In this document: piece after piece, positions 37,739 to 45,341 of the stretch
How the letters are laid out: each line of letters begins with the position of its first letter
Position numbering within the stretch: position 1 is the stretch's first letter
Assembly: GCA_036504445.1 (NCBI GenBank)
Contig: DASXVE010000019.1
Coordinates: 98,458 to 162,457, forward strand
Source: Candidatus Aquicultor sp.
GTDB taxonomy: Bacteria; Actinomycetota; Aquicultoria; Aquicultorales; Aquicultoraceae
DNA length: 64,000 nt
Reading direction: 5' to 3'
Translations under genes and position numbers: made by a program
The notes under the pieces: generated by a model
The model's input: the letters and a program-made list of their open reading frames with translations, nothing else
What the model was told of the DNA's origin: nothing
Database searches by the model: none

Positions 37739-37832
37739 GGCTCTGAGGCGAGTTCGACTGCAATGCTACCGGCTTACACCCGCCGCCGGCTCTCTGCAAG
37801 CGAAGGCAGGTCTACTACTCCTCATCATAGCC
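37739..37832 (-). promoter_or_regulatory. T-box Stem I with leucine (CUC) specifier
   Basis: Basal helix GGCT (37832-37829)/AGCC (37742-37739) and GAGG/CCTC with tandem GA resemble the K-turn. AGTA lies opposite the specifier loop. An upper helix GAC(C)TGC/GCAGTC follows, then the AGAGAG box (37795-37790) and hairpin CCGGC/GCCGG holding the GGTG loop (37780-37777). The specifier triplet CTC (37752-37750) follows GAA as in known T-boxes, and would pair with a tRNA-Leu(GAG). Confidence 0.9.
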
Positions 37833-37854
37833 TTCATCTGAAATTACCCTACAT

Positions 37855-37883
37855 ATATTAATGACTCACCAGCGTAAAGTCAA
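37855..37883 (-). promoter_or_regulatory. Promoter of the leuS leader
   Basis: TTGACT (37883-37878) and TAATAT (37860-37855) are separated by exactly 17 bases. The predicted start is near 37848, about 16 bases before T-box Stem I. Confidence 0.75.
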
Positions 37884-37920
37884 ATGAAGAGAAGAGCTTA
37901 CGCGAGCCCTTTAAGAATCG

Positions 37921-38277
37921 CTATCCGGTCTCTTCCTCCTGCCATTTATGGTGCGGGGCATCTGCCCATAAACGTTCGAGCTGATAGAAATCCCGCTGTT
38001 CCTGGGTGAAAATGTGGATAACGACCGCGCCGTAATCCAAGAGCACCCAATCCCCTCGCTTATCACCTTCGATGCCTACTTTTCGCACCTTAAGGTCATG
38101 CAACCTTTCTTCGATGCCGTCCGCGATACTCTGAACCTGGCGGTTGCTTTGCCCGCTGCAAATTACAAAGTAGTCGGTGATAACAAAAATCTTGCTAATA
38201 TCGACAATGATTATGTCGCTCGCCTTTTTATCCGAAGCGACCGACGCGGCTAATTCTGCGATTTCTTTAGCTTTCAG
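37921..38277 (-). CDS. rsfS: Ribosomal silencing factor RsfS, with CTG start codon
   Basis: RsfS binds ribosomal protein L14 and blocks subunit joining under nutrient limitation. The 118-residue reading starts at CTG 38277 and gives (M)KAKEIAELAASVASDKK, then ASDIIIVDIS and DYFVICSGQSNRQVQSIADGIEE, the standard family sequence. The end is DWVLLDYGAVVIHIF. No ATG, GTG or TTG gives the conserved N-terminus; the first in-frame ATG (38103) would lose half the protein. AGGAGG (38290-38285) is seven bases from CTG. An out-of-frame ATG at 38284 opens only a five-codon reading frame. It follows the LCP-like gene directly. Confidence 0.88.
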   Translation of the reverse strand: MKAKEIAELAASVASDKKASDIIIVDISKIFVITDYFVICSGQSNRQVQSIADGIEERLHDLKVRKVGIEGDKRGDWVLLDYGAVVIHIFTQEQRDFYQLERLWADAPHHKWQEEETG

Positions 38278-38290
38278 CTTTCATCCTCCT

Positions 38291-39385
38291 CTACTTGGCC
38301 GGCTTAAGATCTTGCCCTGCGATAATGGCTATTTCAGCAACATCCTGTGAAACCGGGTGATACACTACATCACCAACACCGAGCAATTGCTGAACAATCT
38401 TAGCCTTGTCCATAACATCCTCTTTATATGCAACTATCTGCGTTGTTTTATAGTCAAAACTGCTCGCGTTTTTCACATCAATAATCATATAACCGCTCGG
38501 CACCAGCTTGTCGGAAATCTGCTTGCCGGCACCGGGTTTACCCGAGCCGTTAAGAACAATGATTCTTACCGGCTGCGTCTTTACTTCTATCTTTATTCCC
38601 CATAACGATTCGACTAGTTTGCTGATTTCTTCGTTATTCGGCTCATAGAACGGTTCACCGTTTATACTTATATATTTAACCGGCAACGGTACTATATTAA
38701 TTTTCGATGCATCGATCTTAGAAATCGCTGCACCGTACGCTTGTTTATCTCCTTCAAAAAGGCTCGTCTCGATTGCTTTTTCAAAGGCGACCTGAAAGCG
38801 ATTATCGCTTACAAGCGTCTCAAAATCTTCGTAATGCATGACAATATGGCTGTCGGTCTCAATGTGCAATAAATCCTGTACCGCCTTTTTTGTCGATGCG
38901 AGGCCCATATTAAACGATTCGCTGATTTGGTCGGCGCCAAGTCCGGTGATGTTAAGATAGGTCCTCTCCGGAATATTCACCGCCTGTATTATATTGTTTG
39001 CCAGATCGATCTTGGCCAGCAGAATCCCTTTTGCGACTTTACGGTTGGCTATCTCTTGCACGCCGATCATTAACACATTCGAGACCTGTTTTGTCTGAGC
39101 GGTCGTGCTCTCGTCGCTGCTCGCAGCAGCTTTTTCGTCGTGAACAGCCTGCGCTGGTTCGGTCGTCGATGTAACTTTGGTCGTAGTTGTGATGACGGCG
39201 GCACGTTTCGCACCAGGATTGCCGAGCACCTTGAATGCAACAGCACCCCCGACCCCGGCCGCAACTACTAACAGTATTACCAGCGAGATCACAACCCACA
39301 CACGACGCCGTTTCGACCGCTTAGTGCTACGGTGTTCAAATCGCGAATTATTTTCATACTCTACATCATCAAAAAAGTCGCCCAT
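38291..39385 (-). CDS. LytR-CpsA-Psr-like protein with LytR C-terminal domain
   Basis: The 364-residue protein has a basic cytoplasmic start, one membrane helix (about 29-52), a Thr/Ala linker, an LCP-like domain (about 100-260) and a LytR_C domain (PVRIIVLNGSGKPGAGKQISDKL...). LCP enzymes attach glycopolymers to peptidoglycan. Here the usual arginine/aspartate motifs are altered (IPRDT reads IPERT), so enzymatic activity is doubtful. The ATG at 39385 is chosen, two bases after the yqeK stop with GGAG before it. It lies in the nadD-yqeK-rsfS operon. Confidence 0.78.
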   Translation of the reverse strand: MGDFFDDVEYENNSRFEHRSTKRSKRRRVWVVISLVILLVVAAGVGGAVAFKVLGNPGAKRAAVITTTTKVTSTTEPAQAVHDEKAAASSDESTTAQTKQVSNVLMIGVQEIANRKVAKGILLAKIDLANNIIQAVNIPERTYLNITGLGADQISESFNMGLASTKKAVQDLLHIETDSHIVMHYEDFETLVSDNRFQVAFEKAIETSLFEGDKQAYGAAISKIDASKINIVPLPVKYISINGEPFYEPNNEEISKLVESLWGIKIEVKTQPVRIIVLNGSGKPGAGKQISDKLVPSGYMIIDVKNASSFDYKTTQIVAYKEDVMDKAKIVQQLLGVGDVVYHPVSQDVAEIAIIAGQDLKPAK

Positions 39386-39386
39386 A

Positions 39387-39950
39387 TCACTCCGCAATCA
39401 GCTTATTCCATACATCCAAGGTCATCGGATGTATCAAGTGCTGCGTCTTTACTACGTGCCCAAGCGTTTGTATATATGCGGCCCTGAACGCCTCGTCTAA
39501 ATCTTCCAGGGCAATTCTTCGTATTCGGTCAAGCCCCTCGTATGGTCTGCCGGGTTCTATCAAGTCTGCAACATATATAACTTTATCGAGTTCAGACATA
39601 TCGAGTGCACCAAACGTGTGGCACTCTATCGCGTGCGCTATCTGTTCATCGACGCCGAATTCGCTTTGCGCCAAGCGGGCAGCAATCTTAGCATGTAAGA
39701 GATACGGGCGTCGCCGCTCGACTGGGTAAATATCGAAACCCAGACCCTCCGCAGCCGTTAGCAGTTCCCCGTGACCCATCGATTTCGTACAATCATGTAA
39801 CAATCCTGCCACATATGCCGTATGCTCATCAAGTGAAAATGCGCTTGCCATCCGAGCGGCGGTTTCAGCTGTTCGCAAGCAGTGCGCGTAATGGTCGGGC
39901 CGCAGCCTCGCTTGCAGGTTCTTCTTTAGCACTTCAACGTTATATTTCAT
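39387..39950 (-). CDS. yqeK: HD-domain phosphohydrolase YqeK
   Basis: YqeK hydrolyses diadenosine tetraphosphate to ADP in related bacteria. The 187-residue protein has the HD metal-binding pattern: H23 in HCLRTAE, HD at 52-53 (GLLHDCTK), a later HAKIAARLA and the final D in YVADLIEP. The size matches the family. It lies between nadD and the LytR_C/LCP-like gene in the usual Gram-positive order. Confidence 0.93.
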   Translation of the reverse strand: MKYNVEVLKKNLQARLRPDHYAHCLRTAETAARMASAFSLDEHTAYVAGLLHDCTKSMGHGELLTAAEGLGFDIYPVERRRPYLLHAKIAARLAQSEFGVDEQIAHAIECHTFGALDMSELDKVIYVADLIEPGRPYEGLDRIRRIALEDLDEAFRAAYIQTLGHVVKTQHLIHPMTLDVWNKLIAE

Positions 39951-39970
39951 TATCTGTTCGCGTGCCCCTG

Positions 39971-40612
39971 TTATTCATCTCTCCAGAATTTACACTTATA
40001 GATATAGTTGGCAACCCCTTCGGGGACTAAATACCGGATAGGACGATTCTCCCGCACCCTGTTTCTGATGTCGGTTGAGGAAATTGCAAGCGCCGGTATT
40101 TCCATAATTGATACCTTTGGCCTGCCCTTTTCTATACCCTTATCCTCAGGTAGAACGTGAAGCTTCTTGAACTTTTCCAGACTGTAGCCCGGTCGGGTGG
40201 CGGCAATAAACTCGGTGAGTTCAACCAGGTTCTCGGCATCCTTCCAGGTTAATATTTCCCACACCGCGTCCGCACCGGTAATAAAGAACAAGTCGGTTTT
40301 CGGACCATAATGTTTATGCAGCTCACGAAGCGTATCTATTGTGTACGAAGGCCCTTTTCGCTCGATCTCAAGCCGGGATACCTCAAAATCCGGATTTGAC
40401 GCGGTCGCAATTACAGTTAGGAGATACCGCTCTTCAGCCTGGAGGATTTCCTTATTGGCCTTATGCGGCGGTTGCCCCGACGGCATAAAGATCACCGAAT
40501 CCAGATTAAATTGTGAGAGTGCTTCTTCGGCGGTTACCATGTGCCCGTAATGGATAGGATTAAATGTGCCACCCATTACCCCTATGCGCGCCCGGCTGTT
40601 CTTACGTTTCAT
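39971..40612 (-). CDS. nadD: Nicotinate-nucleotide adenylyltransferase
   Basis: NadD adenylates nicotinate mononucleotide in NAD synthesis. The 213-residue protein has the nucleotidyltransferase motif GGTFNPIHYGH (14-24), the FITGADAVWEI segment, and the ISSTDIRNRV signature near the C-terminus. It is the first gene of the nadD-yqeK-LCP-rsfS run on the minus strand. Length is normal. Confidence 0.96.
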   Translation of the reverse strand: MKRKNSRARIGVMGGTFNPIHYGHMVTAEEALSQFNLDSVIFMPSGQPPHKANKEILQAEERYLLTVIATASNPDFEVSRLEIERKGPSYTIDTLRELHKHYGPKTDLFFITGADAVWEILTWKDAENLVELTEFIAATRPGYSLEKFKKLHVLPEDKGIEKGRPKVSIMEIPALAISSTDIRNRVRENRPIRYLVPEGVANYIYKCKFWRDE

Positions 40613-40763
40613 CGCTTATGTATCCTTCGAATATATTCCTAATGGGTAAAGACGGTAATACCGTTATTATAGCAACAAATAACATATCAGCTACTAGATA
40701 ATAGCGAATAGTTGCATGCTTTTAGGAGTACGGGCGGTAGGCAACGACGGTTTTTCCTGTGTT

Positions 40764-41801
40764 CTAGCTACCGTAGAGCACGGCTCTGTACGCGGCTTCA
40801 TACCCGGCAACCATCTTTTCGATAGAGAAATGTTCTACAACGTGCCGGCGGCATGCATGTGGACGTATCTCGGGGACATGATTGAGCGCTTCTACTAAAT
40901 CATCAAAAGAATCTCCAAGAAAACCGCATACCCCACCCTTGATAATTTCAGGAGCCGCTCCCCGCCGAAGCGCAATAACTGGAGTGCCGGCTGCCAGCGA
41001 CTCGGTTATTACCAGGCCAAACGGCTCCTCCCACTGGCTCGTGAACAGCGTAGCGTAAGCGTGCTTAAAGAGGTTGAATTTTTCCTCGTTTGAGATATCT
41101 TCCAATATCTCAATATCCGCTCCCGGCAGAAGCGGTTTAATGGTTTCTCTGAAATATTCTTGTTCATGGGCTTCGGTCATCTTAATCGCCATCACTAACT
41201 TGCGCTTAGACACCACAGCGATTCGAATCGCCAGGTCGAGGCCTTTTTCCCAGTTGACCCTTCCGACAAAAAACAGGTAATCGCCTTTTTGATCGGAATA
41301 CGGAATGGCGTCGACGTCTATGCAGTTATGTACGGTGGATACAAAATTGATGCCGTCTTCTCCAAACAGCTGGCGCTGCCTATTACTGATGGCCACAAAG
41401 TAGTTATTCTGGCCAAAGGCGCTCATGCGGCGGGCCAGCTCGGCCATCCCCCGTTCAGCCGGGCCATGCAGCGTATATACGACTTTCATGGGCAGCCAGG
41501 TGTTATGATACATCGTATGATCGTGAATAATATCGGCTTGTTCCAAATAGCTCCGAACAAACGCATACTCTGAAAGTGCGGAGGAAAGTGGTTGACCGTA
41601 TTCCTGCCAATCCTGGCCTATATGCCGTTTGACGAGCGGTATGAGACGCGCTTTGGTTATGGAGTCGCCCGGTGCTAAGAGCAACACATCATGCCCCCGG
41701 TCTACCAGGCCATCGACCAACTTACTAATCACGAATTCGGTCCCACCGTAACCCTTTGGCGGAACCGAAAGCCATGGCCCGGCAACAATAGCGATTCTCA
41801 T
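40764..41801 (-). CDS. Glycosyltransferase family 4
   Basis: The 345-residue GT-B protein has the N-terminal glycogen-synthase-like start GPWLSVPPKGYGGTEFVISKLVDGL. The donor domain has FVGRVNWEKGLDLAIRIA, and the EX7E motif is EEPFGLVITESLAAGTPVIALRRGAAPEII. It stands alone, away from the main polysaccharide locus, so its substrate cannot be inferred from neighbours. Confidence 0.9.
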   Translation of the reverse strand: MRIAIVAGPWLSVPPKGYGGTEFVISKLVDGLVDRGHDVLLLAPGDSITKARLIPLVKRHIGQDWQEYGQPLSSALSEYAFVRSYLEQADIIHDHTMYHNTWLPMKVVYTLHGPAERGMAELARRMSAFGQNNYFVAISNRQRQLFGEDGINFVSTVHNCIDVDAIPYSDQKGDYLFFVGRVNWEKGLDLAIRIAVVSKRKLVMAIKMTEAHEQEYFRETIKPLLPGADIEILEDISNEEKFNLFKHAYATLFTSQWEEPFGLVITESLAAGTPVIALRRGAAPEIIKGGVCGFLGDSFDDLVEALNHVPEIRPHACRRHVVEHFSIEKMVAGYEAAYRAVLYGS

Positions 41802-41972
41802 TTAGACCCCCTGCGAAATCGTTTTTTGTCTGGTTCCAAGCACCTTGAGCACTCGGACGCAGTTATATGTGCGCGTTACGTTATACCGCATATCCGGCAG
41901 AAGAAAACGTCCGTGGCGATAGCAGATTGAAGCAATAGTTTATGCCTGCTTGATTTGCGGTATGCACAAAAT

Positions 41973-42599
41973 ATGGCTAAACCTAGTGATAATAAAGCTA
42001 TTCGAGATGTTATTGCGGATATTGAGGCGTGTGCAAATTGCCGCGATCTGGCCGGTGTAAGCGACGTGCCGGTATTCCCGCGCGGCAATCCCAACGCGCC
42101 GGGCGTGATTGTGGGCGAAGGACCCGGCGAGCAAGAGGAGCGAGAACAGCAACCGTTCGTCGGTGCATCGGGCCGGCTGCTTCAGAGCACCCTTGAAGGT
42201 CTGGGGTTTGATGTAGCTCGCGATTTTTATATCACCAATGTCGTCAAGCATCGGGCCTTTGAACCCCTGCCATCAGGTAAAAGGAAGAACAAACCGCCTA
42301 CGGTTAAGCAGATTAACGCTGAACGGCAATTCTTAGAGCGTGAACTCGAAGCCGTACATCCTAAGCTTATCGTTACACTCGGAGCTAAGGCGAGTCGGTG
42401 GTTCTTAGGAAAAGACTTCAAGCTCACCCAGGATCACGGCAAGTTTTATAGATGGCACGCCATCCCGGTGCTTCCCACGTTTCATCCGGCGGCGGTCTTA
42501 CGAGCCTATAGTATTGGGGGCGGCGAAGGCAGGCTGCAGGAATTTGCGCGTGACCTCGCGAAGATACGAGAGATTATTCAACCCGGCAAGGCCGCATAA
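41973..42599 (+). CDS. Uracil-DNA glycosylase superfamily protein (family 4/UdgX-like variant)
   Basis: The 208-residue protein (ATG 41973; an in-frame TTG at 41955 is possible) has the superfamily motifs: GEGPGEQEEREQQPFVGASGRLL (about 48-70) and the C-terminal HPAAVLR (171-177). Only two cysteines exist, C20 and C23. Family 4 enzymes use four for a 4Fe-4S cluster; the third position is H93 (NVVKH) and the fourth is missing (INAERQFL). The VKH and GKRK loop resembles UdgX, but the catalytic histidine of its KRRIH is absent (KRKNK, 103-107). DNA repair activity is likely but atypical. Confidence 0.78.
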   Translation: MAKPSDNKAIRDVIADIEACANCRDLAGVSDVPVFPRGNPNAPGVIVGEGPGEQEEREQQPFVGASGRLLQSTLEGLGFDVARDFYITNVVKHRAFEPLPSGKRKNKPPTVKQINAERQFLERELEAVHPKLIVTLGAKASRWFLGKDFKLTQDHGKFYRWHAIPVLPTFHPAAVLRAYSIGGGEGRLQEFARDLAKIREIIQPGKAA

Positions 42600-42616
42600 C
42601 GGAGGAACGCAACTAG

Positions 42617-43258
42617 ATGAGACGCTCGATTATAATCGGATTAATATTCTCGTTCCTACTATCTCTTTTATTCGTACTGTTCCTGGTAAATGCAGTAGCA
42701 ATATCGTTCACAAAGCTCGGGTTAACCGTACAGCAAACGTTCGCGATATTTCTTGCCGTGCTTATCGGCGGCTATATAAATATACCGGTGTCCCGCCGCA
42801 GGGTTGTTGTTACGGAGCGCAGGGCGCTGCCGTATCCTTTTTTCTACTACCCGCCTCAAGTTGCTGAACAGGTGATATTTGTTAATGTCGGTGGTGCGGT
42901 AATACCGGTATTGCTCTCGCTTTACTTCCTGCCAAAGGCGCCTCTTGAGCCTACAATTATTGCGACTTTTATTGTTGCAGCGGTCGCCAAGGCCCTGGCA
43001 CGCCCGGTACCCGGTGTCGGTATCCAGATGCCGGCTTTTATTCCGCCGATAGTTTCGGCATTTGTCGCGCTTTTGCTGGCACCAGGCCATGCTGCAGTGG
43101 TTGCATACATCTCGGGTGTGATCGGGACGCTCGCCGGGGCCGACCTCCTTAACTTGGGAAGAATCCGCAAAATCGGTTCGCTTGCAGTCAGCATAGGCGG
43201 CGCCGGCGTGTTCGACGGCGTGTTCCTGGTCGGCATCATTGCTGCCCTGCTCACGTAG
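42617..43258 (+). CDS. DUF1614 integral membrane protein
   Basis: The 213-residue protein has about six membrane helices and the DUF1614 layout: a short loop with NIPVSRRR, a PFFYYPPQ segment and glycine-rich C-terminal helices (GVFLVGIIAALL). GGAGG is close before the ATG, and it follows the glycosylase gene by 17 bases on the same strand. The family has no assigned function. Confidence 0.82.
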   Translation: MRRSIIIGLIFSFLLSLLFVLFLVNAVAISFTKLGLTVQQTFAIFLAVLIGGYINIPVSRRRVVVTERRALPYPFFYYPPQVAEQVIFVNVGGAVIPVLLSLYFLPKAPLEPTIIATFIVAAVAKALARPVPGVGIQMPAFIPPIVSAFVALLLAPGHAAVVAYISGVIGTLAGADLLNLGRIRKIGSLAVSIGGAGVFDGVFLVGIIAALLT

Positions 43259-43349
43259 TTCTTTATCACAGCGCTTCTCACATGGTTTTTGCCTCAGCGT
43301 TTCGTGCCCCTTGATACTGTTCCTACCCTGGTACTATAAGTTATAGTGA

Positions 43350-43378
43350 TTGACATATTTAACCATGCGGCGTATACT
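43350..43378 (+). promoter_or_regulatory. Strong predicted promoter of the STAS gene
   Basis: A perfect TTGACA (43350-43355) and TATACT (43373-43378) are separated by 17 bases. The start near 43385 leaves an unusually long leader of about 195 bases before the ATG at 43581. Apart from the hairpin at 43543-43576, no named riboswitch is recognised in the leader. Confidence 0.75.
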
Positions 43379-43542
43379 TTTTTACTGACCAGCAATTATT
43401 TTCACACAATTCCTTTGCATTATAACGTACCGTTATCATGCCATTTATTTAGAGGCCTTACGGAATGGGTCCTAGTGCAAGCAAGACTTTCAAGTAAGCA
43501 AACGCTTTATTGAACACATGTAATTCGCAGTACTAATCGAAA

Positions 43543-43576
43543 ACGCCTCGCTTGGAAAAAGTAGTTTTGGAGGCGT
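43543..43576 (+). promoter_or_regulatory. Hairpin sequestering the Shine-Dalgarno sequence
   Basis: ACGCCTC (43543-43549) is the exact complement of GAGGCGT (43570-43576), which contains the ribosome binding site GGAGG of the gene at 43581. The loop is 20 bases. In RNA this would hide the binding site, which suggests translational control. Confidence 0.55.
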
Positions 43577-43580
43577 ATGT

Positions 43581-43988
43581 ATGGCTCAAAGAGCAGTTGC
43601 TAAGAAGATTGAAGAAACTCCAAGCGGTAAAACAACCCGTCGCACCGCCCGTTCTCGCAAGAAGGCTTTTAGCTACTCGGTTCAATGCGACCTCACAGGC
43701 ACATACGAAGTAACTTTCTGCGGTTGTATGACCGGCCAGTTTTTAGCGACAAACCGGTTTGCAACAAGCGGTATCAGCAACGAGCAAATCGAACAGGCGC
43801 TCCTTAACTTGACCGATGTAACTGAAGTTGACGATGATGGAATCGAGCTACTGCTGCAACTGATGAGGAAGTTGGATAAACATAACATCCGGTTCCAGCT
43901 TATTTACAGCGATGGCAAGATCGGCTCGATGATAGAATCATCCGGCGTTGCGAGCTATTTTGCGCAACCGACATGGGTATACGCGTAG
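43581..43988 (+). CDS. STAS-like domain protein with basic N-terminal tail
   Basis: The 135-residue protein has a lysine/arginine-rich tail (3-30) and a STAS-like alpha/beta domain (about 31-132) with pattern EVTFCGCMTGQF, VTEVDDDGIELLLQLMRKLDKHNIRFQLI. STAS proteins act in partner-switching control of sigma factors. The usual phosphorylated serine (DSSG) is replaced by DDDG, so it may be non-phosphorylatable. It has its own promoter, long leader and terminator. Assignment rests on the fold pattern only. Confidence 0.6.
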   Translation: MAQRAVAKKIEETPSGKTTRRTARSRKKAFSYSVQCDLTGTYEVTFCGCMTGQFLATNRFATSGISNEQIEQALLNLTDVTEVDDDGIELLLQLMRKLDKHNIRFQLIYSDGKIGSMIESSGVASYFAQPTWVYA

Positions 43989-44056
43989 TACCCCACAGTA
44001 CCCAATATTGAAAGTGCAGTCCTGCTCCGCCCACCAAATGCAGACGCAGGCATAAA

Positions 44057-44095
44057 GAATGAGCTCGGTCGATGACGGAGCTCATTCTTATTTTT
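44057..44095 (+). terminator. Intrinsic terminator of the STAS gene
   Basis: GAATGAGCTC (44057-44066) pairs with GAGCTCATTC (44078-44087), followed by TTATTTTT. Confidence 0.9.
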
Positions 44096-44159
44096 CCTCC
44101 GGTCATAAAAACTACAAAATATAAAGCTTAAAACCTTTTATCTGGGGTACAAACTACGC

Positions 44160-45323
44160 ATGAAACGATACAGCCTTGCATCTATTACGATTTTCACCAT
44201 AGTAGCGGCACTTGTTATATCGGGGCTCATATCCGGATGCACAACCCAACAACGATCGCGAACGCGGACTACGGCGAGCTCAACGACAACTACGTCTACG
44301 GTCACGACGTCGACCAGCCCGCCTACCGCCGCCTCAGCAAAAACCACGACCCTGCCTAATTCTATTACAGGTCTTAACGAGCCGATTTCTATGGCGTTTG
44401 CCCCTGATGGACGTGCTTTCTTTACAGAGCGAATCGGCCGCGTCCGAGTTATTGAAAACGACAAACTGCAGAGCAAACCGTTTATCACGGTCACCGTGCC
44501 TAATCTGTCGGGCTACCATGAAACCGGTCTTCTAGGCATTGCACTTCACCCGGATTTTGCGACGAATCCTTACGTGTACGTCTACTACACGTACCCCGAC
44601 GGGAATCGCATGTTTAACAGGGTGGCGCGGTATAAGTTCGGGGGTACGGAGACGCCGAAAGAAGATGTACTGATAAACCGTATCCCGGCCGGACGTATCC
44701 ATAACGGCGGCATCCTGGTCTTCGGGCCCGACGGCAACCTCTATATTTCAACCGGTGAGACCGGCAACCCGGCACTCGCCCAGAATCTAAATTCAACCGC
44801 GGGAAAGATATTGAGAATAACCCCAAACGGCGGTATTCCGGCAAATAATCCGTTTCCTCGCTCACCGGTATTCTCTTACGGCCATAGAAACGTTTTCGGC
44901 ATAGCGTTTAATCCGGCAACGGGTGCTTTGTTTATTACCGAGAACGGACCCAGCAGCGACGACGAGATAAACGTTATCCAGGCTGGAAAGAACTATGGCT
45001 GGCCGAACGTTCTCGGTAAATCAACAAATCCCAAATACACGAACCCGATTCTCGTATACAGCACGGTAATCGCTCCAACCCAGGCACTTTTCTATACAGG
45101 AAATAAATTCTCCACAATCAAAGACCAGTTCGTATTCGGCACGTATGATGCAAAGAATGTGCACGCTCTGGCTCTGGGCGGCCCCAATGACGCCACGGTT
45201 ACCAAGGATACCGTGATATTTACCTCAAACCAGCCGATTATCGGAGCATTCCAAGCCCCGAATGGTGATCTATTCTACACAAAAGATACATCGATCCAGA
45301 AGATCACAGCGCTGAGCAAATAG
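44160..45323 (+). CDS. Lipoprotein sugar dehydrogenase (glucose/sorbosone dehydrogenase family)
   Basis: The 387-residue protein has a lipobox ISGC with C27 as lipid acceptor. A Thr/Ser linker follows, then a six-bladed beta-propeller of the PQQ-dependent glucose/sorbosone type. Marker segments are GLNEPISMAFAPDGRAFFTERIGRV, ETGLLGIALHPDF, RIHNGGILVFGPDGNLYISTGE and ENGPSSDDEINVIQAGKNYGWP. It would oxidise sugars outside the membrane if PQQ or a similar cofactor is available; no PQQ synthesis genes are in the window. Confidence 0.9.
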   Translation: MKRYSLASITIFTIVAALVISGLISGCTTQQRSRTRTTASSTTTTSTVTTSTSPPTAASAKTTTLPNSITGLNEPISMAFAPDGRAFFTERIGRVRVIENDKLQSKPFITVTVPNLSGYHETGLLGIALHPDFATNPYVYVYYTYPDGNRMFNRVARYKFGGTETPKEDVLINRIPAGRIHNGGILVFGPDGNLYISTGETGNPALAQNLNSTAGKILRITPNGGIPANNPFPRSPVFSYGHRNVFGIAFNPATGALFITENGPSSDDEINVIQAGKNYGWPNVLGKSTNPKYTNPILVYSTVIAPTQALFYTGNKFSTIKDQFVFGTYDAKNVHALALGGPNDATVTKDTVIFTSNQPIIGAFQAPNGDLFYTKDTSIQKITALSK

Positions 45324-45341
45324 CCGCCTGCGGCTGTTACT

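Larger units (their letters stand above)
37451..37848 (-). promoter_or_regulatory. leuS T-box leader, interrupted by a tRNA-Ala gene
   Basis: The leader has Stem I at its 5' end (37832-37739) and antiterminator plus terminator at its 3' end (37511-37451). The gap between the two contains a helix-closing pair ACTCGC/GCGAGT (37728-37723 and 37629-37624) and a second T-box-like core. A full tRNA-Ala (37614-37540) and a 6-bp hairpin AAGCAG/CTGCTT (37539-37519), possibly Stem III, complete it. A T-box riboswitch reads tRNA-Leu charging: uncharged tRNA stabilises the antiterminator and allows leuS transcription. From predicted start to leuS ATG the leader is about 445 bases, longer than usual, as the insertion explains. 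Confidence 0.85.

Noticed and set aside
37605..37799. 64-residue open frame on the minus strand over the T-box leader
   Set aside because: It overlaps Stem I and the tRNA gene, has no ribosome binding site, and its translation has no recognisable pattern. The RNA features explain the sequence.
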